64,000 bases of DNA from Methylotuvimicrobium alcaliphilum 20Z (GTDB lineage Bacteria; Pseudomonadota; Gammaproteobacteria; Methylococcales; Methylomonadaceae). Under the pieces are notes generated by a model. That model was not told where the DNA came from. It was given only the letters and a program-made list of their open reading frames with translations, and did no database searches. The position numbers and the translations under genes were made by a program. Positions 8,005-16,517 of the stretch are shown piece by piece (position 1 is the stretch's first letter; every line of letters starts with the position of its first letter). The stretch is from NCBI RefSeq assembly GCF_000968535.2, contig NC_016112.1:1426001-1490000 (forward strand). Reading direction: 5' to 3'.

Positions 8005-9888
8005 CTAGCCGGCTTCTTCGAGTTTGGTTTCGGCCTCGAGCCATTCCGCTTCGGCTTCTTCAAGGTCCTTATCGATCCGGGTTTTGCGCGCCAGTAGTTG
8101 TTTCAAACGCTCTTTTTCCTGGTTTTGATAAACAGCCGGATCGGCTAATTGCTGTTCCAATTCATATTGTTCCCGATGTAGATTTTCTACAGCGAGTTCG
8201 GCTTTTTTCAGTGCGTCGAGCAGCGGCTTGTTTTTTTGCCGGCGTTCGGCGTCGAGCTTGCGCTGATCTTTTCGCGAAAGCGATTGATTGGGGACGTCCT
8301 CAGGCGGTTCTTCGTTTTTAGTTTGTTCGGTCAGCCAGGAGCGGTAATCGTCCAGATCGCCGTCGAAAGGCCTAACCTTGCCGTCCGCGACTAAAAGGAG
8401 TTGGTCGGTGACCGAGCGCAGTAAATGACGGTCGTGCGAGACGATCAGCATGGCGCCTTCATAATCTTGCAGCGCGACGCTCAAAGCGTGGCGCATTTCC
8501 AAGTCGAGATGGTTGGTCGGTTCGTCCAGCAGCAATAAGTTCGGGTTTTGATACACCAAAATCGCTAAAACCAAGCGTGCTTTTTCGCCTCCGGAAAAGG
8601 GACCGACCGGTTCCAGAACTTTGTCGCCCCTAAAATCGAAACCGCCGAGATAATTGCGTAAATCCTTTTCGGTCGCTTGTTTATCGAGTCTTTGCAGATG
8701 CTGCAGCGGACTTTCATCGATTCGCAATTGCTCGAGTTGATGCTGGGCGAAATAGCCGATGTTCAGTGCGTCGGCGATCAGTATTTCGCCGGCCAAAGGC
8801 TGCATTTCTCCAGCTAATACTTTGATTAAGCTAGATTTGCCTGCGCCGTTGGGGCCTAATAAGCCGATTCGATCGCCGGGAGCAAGCGTCAATTCCGCAC
8901 CGTCGATCACTATTGTCGTTCCGTAACCGATGCCGGCCTCTTGCAATTTGAGCAGCGGGTTAGGCATTTTTTGCGGTTTACGGAAACTGAAATTAAAGGG
9001 CGAATCGACGTGCGCTTGAGCGATCAATTCCATGCGTTCAAGCGACTTAATTCGGCTTTGCGCTTGTTTGGCTTTGGTGGCCTTGGCTTTGAACCGGTCT
9101 ACAAAACTTTGAATATGAGCGATTTCGCGTTGCTGTTTTTCGAATGCGGATTGTTGCTGTGCGAGTTTTTCCGCGCGCATTTTTTCGAAAGCCGAATAAT
9201 TGCCGGTATAGAGCTCGATTTTTTGTTGTTCGATATGCGCGATATGGCTAGCGATGGCATCGAGGAAGTCGCGATCGTGCGAGATCAACAATAGGGTGCC
9301 GGGATATTTGCAAAGCCAATCCTGCAGCCAAATGACCGCATCCAGATCGAGATGATTGGTCGGTTCGTCGAGTAGTAAAAGATCCGAACGGCACATTAAG
9401 GCTTGCGCCAGATTCAAGCGCATGCGCCAACCGCCCGAAAACGAACCTACCGGGTTTTGTTCTTGATCGGGGCGAAACCCTAATCCGTTCATCAAACGGG
9501 CAGCGCGGGCTTCGGCGGTATAACCGCCGATGATATCCAAGGCCGCATGTAATTCTGCCAGTTTTAGCCCGTCGCCGGTTTGTTCGGCTGCGCTTAACTG
9601 TTTTTGCAGTCGTCTTAACTCTTGATCCCCATCGATCACGTAATCGATCGCAGAGCAGGCGACTGCCGGCGTTTCTTGTGCGACATGGGCGACTTCGAGG
9701 CCCGGCGGCATCGAAAAGTCGCCTTCATCGGTGTGCAACTCGCCCCTCAGTAGTGCGAAAAGGCTGGATTTTCCCGCGCCGTTCGCACCGGTCAGGCCGA
9801 CTTTTTGGCCTTGATGAATCGTAAAAGACGCTTGGCTGAACAGAACGTTAGGGCCGCGTCTCAAGGATACGTTTTTAAAGTTCAACAT
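8005..9888 (-). CDS. ABC-F family ATPase, YheS type
   Basis: The protein has 627 residues and two ABC ATPase domains without membrane segments. Walker A motifs are GANGAGKSS (about 36-44) and GPNGAGKSS (about 344-352). Signatures are FSGGWRMRL and FSGGEKARL, each followed by LLLDEPTNHLDL. A charged inter-domain linker (about 240-300) and a C-terminal coiled coil (about 525-625) are present. ABC-F proteins of this type bind the ribosomal E site and relieve stalls. Length and C-terminal extension match E. coli YheS (637 aa). Confidence 0.92.
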   Translation of the reverse strand: MLNFKNVSLRRGPNVLFSQASFTIHQGQKVGLTGANGAGKSSLFALLRGELHTDEGDFSMPPGLEVAHVAQETPAVACSAIDYVIDGDQELRRLQKQLSAAEQTGDGLKLAELHAALDIIGGYTAEARAARLMNGLGFRPDQEQNPVGSFSGGWRMRLNLAQALMCRSDLLLLDEPTNHLDLDAVIWLQDWLCKYPGTLLLISHDRDFLDAIASHIAHIEQQKIELYTGNYSAFEKMRAEKLAQQQSAFEKQQREIAHIQSFVDRFKAKATKAKQAQSRIKSLERMELIAQAHVDSPFNFSFRKPQKMPNPLLKLQEAGIGYGTTIVIDGAELTLAPGDRIGLLGPNGAGKSSLIKVLAGEMQPLAGEILIADALNIGYFAQHQLEQLRIDESPLQHLQRLDKQATEKDLRNYLGGFDFRGDKVLEPVGPFSGGEKARLVLAILVYQNPNLLLLDEPTNHLDLEMRHALSVALQDYEGAMLIVSHDRHLLRSVTDQLLLVADGKVRPFDGDLDDYRSWLTEQTKNEEPPEDVPNQSLSRKDQRKLDAERRQKNKPLLDALKKAELAVENLHREQYELEQQLADPAVYQNQEKERLKQLLARKTRIDKDLEEAEAEWLEAETKLEEAG

Positions 9889-9896
9889 GCTTGGGT

Positions 9897-10421
9897 TTAG
9901 CCTTTTCGATCGATCATACTCTGCACTTGTTCAGCAAATTCTTTCAGTTTGCCTTTTTTAACGGTTTTTGCAGGAATGACCAAAGCCGTATTGAGACTAA
10001 TAAAAATATAGACATAATGATCGCCTTCTTGTTCGACTCGGATCAATTCGTTCCACGGCATTTTGTGTTTGCCGCTCGGCGATATTTCGAGCAAATGATC
10101 GGGTTCTATCTTGAGCGTATATCGGCCGAACATATCGGCTTTTTCTTTTTCGGTATAGTTTTTCATGATTTGGCGACGCATGTCGAGCATCATGATTTTC
10201 GGCGAGAGCAGCGCCCAAAGGATGGCAATGCTGGAAATATAGGCCGCCGTCATCATATCGCCATAGTACAAATAATAAAAAATACCGATAATCACTAGCG
10301 CACCGGGGAAAACTAGCCGGTTTTTACGGATATTATTCAGGACTTCGTCGTTTTGTTGCAGTTGGACTTCGTTGAAATGGATTAAATCCTCTTCACGAAA
10401 AATGTATTCAATTTCAAACAT
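9897..10421 (-). CDS. YcxB-like protein
   Basis: A 174-residue protein with two adjacent membrane helices (about 35-80), then a soluble C-terminal domain typical of YcxB-like proteins (LEISPSGKHKMPWNELIRVEQEGDHYVYIFISLNTALVIPAK). The function of the family is unknown. It lies 8 bp upstream of the ABC-F gene. Confidence 0.75.
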   Translation of the reverse strand: MFEIEYIFREEDLIHFNEVQLQQNDEVLNNIRKNRLVFPGALVIIGIFYYLYYGDMMTAAYISSIAILWALLSPKIMMLDMRRQIMKNYTEKEKADMFGRYTLKIEPDHLLEISPSGKHKMPWNELIRVEQEGDHYVYIFISLNTALVIPAKTVKKGKLKEFAEQVQSMIDRKG

Positions 10422-10475
10422 GATAATTATTAAAGGTATGTGGTTTGTAAAAAAGAAGCTGATTGAGTCTGGTTC

Positions 10476-11783
10476 TTAGTGCATTTTGATTTTGGCATGG
10501 GCACTGCGTCGGAATAAATTGGAAAGTGTCAACATCGCGGTTCTAAAATAACCGTGTATCGCGACCTGATGCATTTTATAAAGCGACAGATAAACAATGC
10601 GGGCGATAAAGCCGCCGATCGTGACCGAGCCCATTAAGTTGCCCATCAAATTGCCGACGGTGGAATATTTGCCCAACGAGACTAGCGAACCGTAGTCGTG
10701 ATATACAAATTTGACGGGGTCTTTGCCTTGCAAGCGATTGACGATGGATTTGGCCACGGTCGAGGCTTGTTGATGAGCGGCCTGAGCGCGCGGAGGAACG
10801 TTTTGTTCATGCCCCGGCCACGAACAGGCTGCGCAATCGCCAATCGCGAAAATGGTAGGGTCGGCTGTTTGTAAAGTGTCATCGACGACTAACTGATTAA
10901 TTCGGTTCGTTTCCAATCCGTCGATTTGTTGCAGCCAGTCCGGAGCTTTAATACCCGCCGCCCAGACTTTGAGGTCGGCTGGAATGAATTCGCCGTCATG
11001 GGTCGTGATGCCGACTTTCGACACTTCGGTTACGCGACGTCCAAGCTTTAGGTCGATATTGAGCTTGACCAATTGTTGTTGCGTCGCGTGTGCCAGCTTA
11101 GTCGGGAGAGCGGGCAATAATTGCGTGGCCGCTTCGATAATCGTGATTTTTACATCGCCGGCTTGGTCGAGTCCGTAGACGTTCAAAAGATGCGTCACTT
11201 CGTGCAGTTCGGCTGATAATTCGACGCCGGTTGCACCGGCGCCGACGATCGCGATCGATAACGGTTTGTCCTTGTTGCCGCCTTTACTGACATGGCGTTT
11301 GATATAGGTTTCGACCAATTGTTTTTGAAACTTGAAAGCCTGCGAGGTGGTATCGAGAAACATGCAGTGTTCGGCCACGCCTTTGATATTGAAAGTGTTG
11401 CTGACGCTACCGACAGCCATGACCAATGTGTCGTATTTGAATGAGCGTTCGGGTATCAGTTCTTCGCCGCTATCGCTGTAAGTCGGGCTTAGATAGACTT
11501 CTTTTTTAATCCGGTTTAGACCGGCCATTTTGCCGAGGCGGAAACGGAAATGACTGCGATAGGCCTGCGCCAGATAGTCGACTTGCTCGGTTTCATCTAA
11601 GGTACCTGCCGCGACCTCATGCAATAAGGGTTTCCAAATATGAGTCGAGGAGGCATCGATGAGGTTAATTTCAGCCAACCCCGCTTTGCCTAGTTTATTA
11701 CCCAGTGTCGTTGCCAACTCCAGTCCGGCCGCACCGCCGCCGACAATTAGAATTTTATGAAGTTCGTTGTTGCTATCACTCAT
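10476..11783 (-). CDS. ndh: Type II NADH dehydrogenase (NDH-2)
   Basis: A 435-residue flavoprotein that passes electrons from NADH to quinone without pumping protons. The N-terminal FAD motif is GGGAAGLELATTLG and the NADH motif is VGAGATGVELSAELHEV (about 180-196). A conserved AIGDCAAC segment and a C-terminal amphipathic region for membrane attachment are visible. It is transcribed alone; 11784-12000 upstream is AT-rich promoter-type DNA with no gene. Confidence 0.92.
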   Translation of the reverse strand: MSDSNNELHKILIVGGGAAGLELATTLGNKLGKAGLAEINLIDASSTHIWKPLLHEVAAGTLDETEQVDYLAQAYRSHFRFRLGKMAGLNRIKKEVYLSPTYSDSGEELIPERSFKYDTLVMAVGSVSNTFNIKGVAEHCMFLDTTSQAFKFQKQLVETYIKRHVSKGGNKDKPLSIAIVGAGATGVELSAELHEVTHLLNVYGLDQAGDVKITIIEAATQLLPALPTKLAHATQQQLVKLNIDLKLGRRVTEVSKVGITTHDGEFIPADLKVWAAGIKAPDWLQQIDGLETNRINQLVVDDTLQTADPTIFAIGDCAACSWPGHEQNVPPRAQAAHQQASTVAKSIVNRLQGKDPVKFVYHDYGSLVSLGKYSTVGNLMGNLMGSVTIGGFIARIVYLSLYKMHQVAIHGYFRTAMLTLSNLFRRSAHAKIKMH

Positions 11784-12017
11784 GCATCCCCCAGCTTATT
11801 TTCCGCTTGTCGCGGTAATTGTTTTTTTAGCAAGGTATTATAACGAATCAACTCGAAAGTGGACGATTAATAAAAATAATTCCCTAGCTCATTATTTTGG
11901 GGTATTAATAAAACCAATGAGATGTTGTTGGTAAATTCCCATATTTATTTTAAGGAATGCTAGTATTAAGCCCTGATTGGCTAATTTTTGGCTGTGTAAA
12001 GAGACGTTATAGCCGTC

Positions 12018-12146
12018 GTAGATCAAAATTCGGCGCCTGGGTGTCCGCTAAAGGACGCCGTGAACCCAGCACCTAAATTCCATAGGTCTTTGGCAATGAT
12101 TCAAAATCATGGCTTATTTAGGTGCTGGGTGAATACGTCCATGTAG
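12018..12146. repeat. Type A repeat, left half, interrupted by IS110
   Basis: Together with 13471-13612 this is one type A core-hairpin repeat cut by an IS110 insertion after GAATACGTCCATGTAG. It holds a single 64-bp palindromic module at 12065-12128 flanked by GTGAA (12060-12064 and 12129-12133). The left half matches the uninterrupted copy at 450-749 up to the junction, and the right half resumes with GGCTCTA and the hairpin AGC, TCCAT, GCT. The rest of the gene-free stretch from 11784 is AT-rich, with no feature recognised beyond the ndh upstream region. Confidence 0.85.
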
Positions 12147-12187
12147 ATACTCTGTTTAAAATCAAGTTAAAAATAGGCATTTTTCTG

Positions 12188-13222
12188 CTATTCAGCGATT
12201 GACGGAATTGCATAAAAACGCGTGTTATCGAATGGTTTATCATGCTTGAGCATGCCGTGAATCGCATGTAACAATTTACGCATGACCGCACAACAGGCTT
12301 GCAACGGTAATTTACCCATATCCAGGAGATGTTGGTAATACGCCTTAATATGGCGATCATGCTGCACAGCGCTCCAGACAGGCATATACAGGGCGGCGCG
12401 AATCTGGCTGTTACCGGCCTTGGATATACGCGTTTTTTTGTGGACACTCGTGCCGGAATCAAAAGCTCTTGGATCGAGCCCCGCAAACTTGACCCACTCA
12501 CGGTGCGACATATCCGCAGGCAAAATCAGTAGTTCTCCCATGAGGGCAATCGCACTGGTATTGGCAATACCCTTAATGCTCGTGAACAAAACTAATGCTC
12601 GACTGAGTTCCGGATGTTTTTCGATCAATGCCAAGGCGCCAGCCGTTAACTGATCGATACGCTTATCTAATTGATCGATGGCTGCTTGTGCATCTTTTAG
12701 CACGGCTTTGGGTGTTTCAACTGTTGCGCTTAAGGCATGCAATTGATTCTTTGCTGCTGTTTTTTGATCGGTTAGTGCATTAATACGGCGTGAGAAACAA
12801 CGTAAAGCGATCTTTTCATTCGAAGGACGGGACCAAGGCGCAAAATCCATCCTTTCGGCATACACCGCCAGAGTATTCGCGTCCACATCATCTGTTTTAC
12901 TATTGTTCATCAACACTTTAGCAAAGTTATGAGAGACCTTGGGATTGATGACCATTACCTTGACGCCGGCATCATGGAGCGCAACGGCTAAATCGAAATG
13001 ATAACTGCCGGTGGCTTCCATACACACGATAATGCCGGACAATTTGTTCAGTTTCTTGGCCATCCGGGCATGATCAGCTGGGGTATTGGAGAACTTCTGC
13101 GGATTGAAAGGTTTGCCATTTTTGCGCACCACCAAAACCAGTTCTTTAGATCCTACATCGACGCCAGCGAAGATACGGGTTTGTGTGTCAAGTGAAGCGC
13201 TGTTAATTTGTTGATCTGCCAT
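12188..13222 (-). CDS. IS110-family DEDD transposase
   Basis: A 344-residue recombinase. The N-terminal RuvC-like domain shows the DEDD set in FAGVDVGSKE, CMEATGSYH and TDDVDANTLA. The C-terminal Transposase_20 domain has GIANTSAIALMGE and the region AGNSQIRAALY that contains the likely catalytic serine. Length is close to the family norm, so the gene appears intact. Such enzymes use a bridge RNA made from the element's noncoding end. Confidence 0.95.
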   Translation of the reverse strand: MADQQINSASLDTQTRIFAGVDVGSKELVLVVRKNGKPFNPQKFSNTPADHARMAKKLNKLSGIIVCMEATGSYHFDLAVALHDAGVKVMVINPKVSHNFAKVLMNNSKTDDVDANTLAVYAERMDFAPWSRPSNEKIALRCFSRRINALTDQKTAAKNQLHALSATVETPKAVLKDAQAAIDQLDKRIDQLTAGALALIEKHPELSRALVLFTSIKGIANTSAIALMGELLILPADMSHREWVKFAGLDPRAFDSGTSVHKKTRISKAGNSQIRAALYMPVWSAVQHDRHIKAYYQHLLDMGKLPLQACCAVMRKLLHAIHGMLKHDKPFDNTRFYAIPSIAE

Positions 13223-13470
13223 GTTTAATTGTTATTCTGTGATAAGGAAAGTAAACTAGTCATTGGTTCCCGACCCTGCGTATGCACCTACCATCCTTGT
13301 GAATGCAGGCTCTAAGCCTCAGATACTCCGCGGTATAGGTGAATAGGGCGGGGGCCAATCTCCATGACAGGCTTTGGTTTAATCCAGTCCTCAGGCTCAA
13401 GCGGCCTCCCAATGAACTCGGTAAAGCTTAAAGTATTTCCTGGCTAAAATTCATTTAAATTAATCATACA
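13223..13470 (-). ncRNA. Candidate IS110 bridge RNA region
   Basis: This is the noncoding leader upstream of the transposase, where bridge RNAs of IS110 elements are encoded. It contains AGGCTCTA (13307-13314), identical to the target flank at 13471-13478, and AGATACTC (13321-13328), identical to the left element junction at 12145-12152. Both would be guide-like segments in an RNA read on the minus strand. The donor-like match precedes the target-like match in the RNA, the reverse of IS621, and exact RNA ends cannot be set. Confidence 0.5.
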
Positions 13471-13612
13471 AGGCTCTAGCTAGCTCCATGCTGGCAAAGC
13501 CTTTATGAGCGCCATGGATGGCGTGAATGTCGATTTTGCAGGAGTGAAAATCGACCGGACACCCAGGCGCCTCCTCAGGCGCTGCCGGAATTTGAAGTGC
13601 GAAAGGTATATT
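13471..13612. repeat. Type A repeat, right half after IS110
   Basis: It continues the repeat at 12018-12146: GGCTCTA, hairpin AGC, TCCAT, GCT, then AAAGCC, the arm CAGGCGCCTCCTCAGGCGCTGCC, and the end GAAGTGCGAAAGGTATA. An extra stretch of about 60 bp (GAGCGCCATGGATGGCGTG and following) sits in the arm and is absent from the other copies. Confidence 0.75.
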
Positions 13613-13726
13613 TTAGATTTGAGGCCGCAAACATCATTTATTCCGGATATCGGATCAGTGATATTTTAAGGCTATGTATGCAGTAATAGTTGGAAACACC
13701 TACCAATACCGGAAGTACATAACTAT

Positions 13727-14105
13727 TCAGTCCCCCGGAAATTATCGTTCCCACGCTCTGCGCTCATCGTTATACATAAATTGTAGGGTACGCTGCGCGT
13801 ACCAAAGCCGTGCCCTGGGGGTTCGGTTGGCACATGAACATCGCGGGGTTACCATGGTACGCACAGCGTACCCTACGCGGATCACCTAGCGTTAGATGAG
13901 GAAGATCCGAGAGTGTTAAGTGACAATATAATGGTATCGAGGTCTCATTGGTTAAGATTACAAAAGGGTAATTTTTGACTTATGTATAACGATGAGCGCT
14001 CTGCGTGGGAACGCCTGAGTACCGCTCCAGCGGTACGAGACGCTAGAGCGTCTCGGTCTTCATTCCCACGCCGGAGCGTGGGAACGATAGGGGGGTGAAT
14101 AATTA
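13727..14105. repeat. PAL-1 palindromic repeat interrupted by a MITE
   Basis: It lies in the gene-free stretch 13473-14299. The outer ends are ATAACTATTCAG and GTGAATAATTAC. The body is a chain of inverted repeats: CGTTCCCACGC with GCGTGGGAACG, TACCGCTCCAGCGGTA, and GAGACGCTAGAGCGTCTC. A second copy is at 33930-34412. Here it is interrupted by a 234-bp MITE at 13763-13996. The remaining bases to 14299 hold a short GTAGGGTACGCTGCGCGTAC repeat (about 14122) and the gene-proximal motif listed separately. Confidence 0.8.
13763..13996. mobile_element. MITE M2, 234 bp, 17-bp inverted ends
   Basis: The ends are CTCATCGTTATACATAA and its exact complement at 13980-13996. A 9-bp direct repeat CGCTCTGCG flanks it (13754-13762 and 13997-14005), and removing the insert restores the PAL-1 sequence. 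No ORF of transposase type is inside. Diverged relatives of its right half are at about 52539-52640, 40828-40890 and 16325-16355. Confidence 0.88.
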
Positions 14106-14216
14106 CAATTCAATGTGAATTGTAGGGTACGCTGCGCGTACCTACAGTCTTCAATTTGCTAGATTGGTGTAGTATTAATTTCAACTATGAACGCGAACAT
14201 AGTCTATTTTAAAGGG

Positions 14217-14267
14217 CGCTACAAAACTCATAGCTCCAGGAAGTTATTTTTCACGAAATCCTTAGTA
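14217..14267 (+). repeat. Gene-proximal repeat end upstream of the cyclase gene
   Basis: The segment GCTACAAAACTCATAGCTCC is followed by AGGAAGTTATTTTTCACG and AAATCCTTAGT. It matches the outer end of the type B repeat at 37715-37770 and a solo copy at 45311-45360. Here it ends 33 bp before the start codon of the diguanylate cyclase and could carry promoter elements, which is not shown. Confidence 0.6.
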
Positions 14268-14299
14268 TTGGAAATCGGGTTTATAGTAAAGAAATTCTT

Positions 14300-15229
14300 A
14301 TGAAAATATTGGTAATAGACGATAGTAAAGCCATTCGAATGCTGGTTGCGGAGTGTGTCAAGGAGCTTGGACATCATGTGATTCATGCCGAAAACGGAGC
14401 GGAGGGGCTTGAATTTATTCGATCGAACGATGTCGATTTGGTCATGATGGATATTGAAATGCCCGGTTTGAACGGGTTCGAGACGACACAAGCGATCCGG
14501 TCCTTGAAAGGCGACGATTGGTTTCCGATTATTTTTTTAACGATCAAAACCGATGACGACTCCTATGCCGCATGTATCAGAGCGGGCGGCGATGCGTATC
14601 TGGCCAAGCCGATTAGCCCGAAACGTTTGGAAATGCAAATCGTTGCAATGGAACGCATTTATGAAATGCGGCGAAAACTGCATGCCGTCCAACGGGATTT
14701 GATACATGCCAATGAAGCGCTCAGTTTTGCATCGCTACACGACCAACTGACCGGTATCGCGAATCGACGCAATTTCGATACTACCTTGTTAAGAGAATTT
14801 AATCATGCCAGGCGAGACAAGCAACCGCTTTCGTTGTTGATGTGCGATATCGATTATTTTAAAGTTTATAACGATCGGTATGGGCATATGGCGGGCGATG
14901 ACTGCTTGAAAAAAGTCGCCGAGGCGATCGCTTCGGTGCCTCAGCGCGCGACCGATTTGGCCTGCCGTTACGGCGGCGAGGAATTTGCTGTGATCATGCC
15001 GAATACGGACTGGCAGGTAGGCAGGGATTTAGCCGAAAAAATTAGGTCGGCCGTGTCCGCTCGGCAAATTCCTCATGAAGGGTCGAAAGCCGATAGTTAT
15101 GTTTCGCTGAGTTTGGGTCTTGCAACCTACAACGGTCAGTTTAAAAACATCGATGAATTGATGAAAGCATCCGACGACGCGCTCTATCGGGCCAAGGAAA
15201 AAGGCCGAAACCGGCTCGAGAGCGCTTGA
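14300..15229 (+). CDS. Response regulator with diguanylate cyclase (REC-GGDEF)
   Basis: The protein has 309 residues. A receiver domain (about 1-118) has the acidic pair DD at 7-8, phosphoacceptor Asp51 in MMDIEMPG and Lys103. A GGDEF domain (about 140-308) has the active motif GGEEF at 225-229 and an RATD inhibitory site (216-219) five residues upstream. It should make cyclic di-GMP in response to a partner histidine kinase, with product inhibition. No kinase lies nearby. It is probably monocistronic. Confidence 0.94.
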   Translation: MKILVIDDSKAIRMLVAECVKELGHHVIHAENGAEGLEFIRSNDVDLVMMDIEMPGLNGFETTQAIRSLKGDDWFPIIFLTIKTDDDSYAACIRAGGDAYLAKPISPKRLEMQIVAMERIYEMRRKLHAVQRDLIHANEALSFASLHDQLTGIANRRNFDTTLLREFNHARRDKQPLSLLMCDIDYFKVYNDRYGHMAGDDCLKKVAEAIASVPQRATDLACRYGGEEFAVIMPNTDWQVGRDLAEKIRSAVSARQIPHEGSKADSYVSLSLGLATYNGQFKNIDELMKASDDALYRAKEKGRNRLESA

Positions 15230-15301
15230 GCATTTAGTAGGCCAGGATGTGTCGAATAAAACGATTTAAACGAATGTTTTTATCGGAATTTAGTAATTAT
15301 T

Positions 15302-16231
15302 ATGTATTTAGCGAAAGATTTCATTGAGACTGCTGAAGGGCTGGTTTTTGCCGTAGTGGAGCACGGTATCGAGCAGGGCAGGGTGTTGTGTTTTTTACGT
15401 TATCGGCGAACCACAGACGGCTGGCAAAAGCAATCTACTCGGCAAGCGGACGACTTATTGAGCCGAGATTATCCTGAATATCTGTATTATTGCCCGATGC
15501 GGGATGTCCGTGTTCATGCCGTTCCTGAAGAGCGAGTAATTAAGCATTATCAGCCACGACAACGCTTGAGCGGGCTATTATCGGCGGCATGGCTCGACCC
15601 GGTCGAACAAGATTTGCTTCGATTATCGAATCTGTATCAGAGCCACGGGCTGGATGTTAAGCAAATGGGTGTAACCGGTTCTTTGTTGATAGGCGCTCAA
15701 GGCAAGTCATCCGATATCGATTTGGTTTTTTATGACCGGGATTTGTTTCATCAGGCCAGAGCGATTAACCGTGAGTTGATTCAAGCCGGCTTGCTGCATG
15801 AGCTCGACCTGAGGCATTGGCAAGAGAGTTTCCGTCGCCGGGATTGTCATATCGATTTCGACGATTATGTTTGGCATGAACAGCGCAAATTCAATAAGGC
15901 TTTGGTCAATGATCGTAAATTCGATTTGAATTTCATCGATCCGGAGTCGGTCGCTACCGAGACTTACCGTAAATGCGGCGAAATCTTATTGCGTTGCATT
16001 GTGACCGACGATAGCCGGGCTTTCGATTATCCGGCGCTGCTTAAATGCAATGATCCTAATATCGATGAGATTGCGGTTTTTACCGCGACTTATACCGGTC
16101 AAGCGCAAGTCGGAGAAGAAATCGAGGTTTGCGGTTTGTTGGAAGAGTCACAGAACGGTTTGAAGCGTATTATCGTCGGTTCGAGCCGCGAGGCGAAAGG
16201 GGAGTATATAAAGGTGAAAGGTGAAAGGTGA
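15302..16231 (+). CDS. Nucleotidyltransferase-fold protein
   Basis: A 309-residue protein. The central part has a Pol-beta-type nucleotidyltransferase motif, GVTGSLLIGAQGKSSDIDLVFYD, with the Gly-Ser and Asp-x-Asp catalytic pattern. The N-terminal roughly 100 residues and the C-terminal domain are not recognised. Substrate is unknown; similar proteins occur in archaea and scattered bacteria. The last codons (VKGER and the stop) lie inside the heptanucleotide array starting at 16213. Confidence 0.75.
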   Translation: MYLAKDFIETAEGLVFAVVEHGIEQGRVLCFLRYRRTTDGWQKQSTRQADDLLSRDYPEYLYYCPMRDVRVHAVPEERVIKHYQPRQRLSGLLSAAWLDPVEQDLLRLSNLYQSHGLDVKQMGVTGSLLIGAQGKSSDIDLVFYDRDLFHQARAINRELIQAGLLHELDLRHWQESFRRRDCHIDFDDYVWHEQRKFNKALVNDRKFDLNFIDPESVATETYRKCGEILLRCIVTDDSRAFDYPALLKCNDPNIDEIAVFTATYTGQAQVGEEIEVCGLLEESQNGLKRIIVGSSREAKGEYIKVKGER

Positions 16232-16254
16232 AAGGTGAAAGGTGAAAGGTGAAA
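16213..16254. repeat. Heptanucleotide tandem repeat, 6 copies of GGTGAAA
   Basis: Six perfect GGTGAAA units overlap the end of the nucleotidyltransferase gene. Because 7 is not a multiple of 3, the stop TGA arises in the third unit, so copy-number change at or above three units would not alter the protein. From 16260 to 16482 follow dispersed-repeat remnants (GTAGGATGGGTAGTAGCGAA and an M2-like GGTATCGAAGTCACATTGG) and no gene. Confidence 0.95.
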
Positions 16255-16482
16255 GGGGGGGAGTGGAGGTCTTTGTGGGAGCGATCCCCAGATCGCGATT
16301 TCGGAGTCGATAAGCTTGGATAACACTAATTTGGTATCGAAGTCACATTGGTTAAGCGCCGTAGGATGGGTAGTAGCGAAGCGGAAACCCATCGTTTTGT
16401 TTGAGTGTAGGTACGTTTGCGGTAATGCTGCCATTAATCAAGCCCGCGATTTGTCACAATGGCGTAAAGCCGACTACTTGTA

Positions 16483-16510
16483 GAAGTTATTTTGTGCATA
16501 TTCCTTAGTA
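16483..16510 (+). promoter_or_regulatory. Gene-proximal repeat motif before the HAD gene
   Basis: The sequence GAAGTTATTTTGTGC followed by ATATTCCTTAGTA ends 7 bp before the start codon at 16518. The same motif lies upstream of cynS, the diheme cytochrome gene and the ERG2-like gene. A promoter role is a hypothesis only. Confidence 0.4.
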
Positions 16511-16517
16511 AAGGTGA

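Larger units (their letters stand above)
12147..13472 (-). mobile_element. IS110-family insertion sequence
   Basis: Ends were set by comparing the split type A repeat with intact copies. The target reads TGT AG GCTCTA. The left junction is TGT AG ATACTC and the right junction is ATACA AG GCTCTA. The shared dinucleotide is therefore AG on the plus strand, or CT in transposase orientation. There are no terminal inverted repeats or longer target duplication, as expected for IS110. Length is about 1326 bp with one transposase gene and a leader of about 250 bp. Confidence 0.88.

Noticed and set aside
13674-13889. 71-codon frame across PAL-1 and M2
   Set aside because: It is translated from repeat DNA and crosses the MITE junction.
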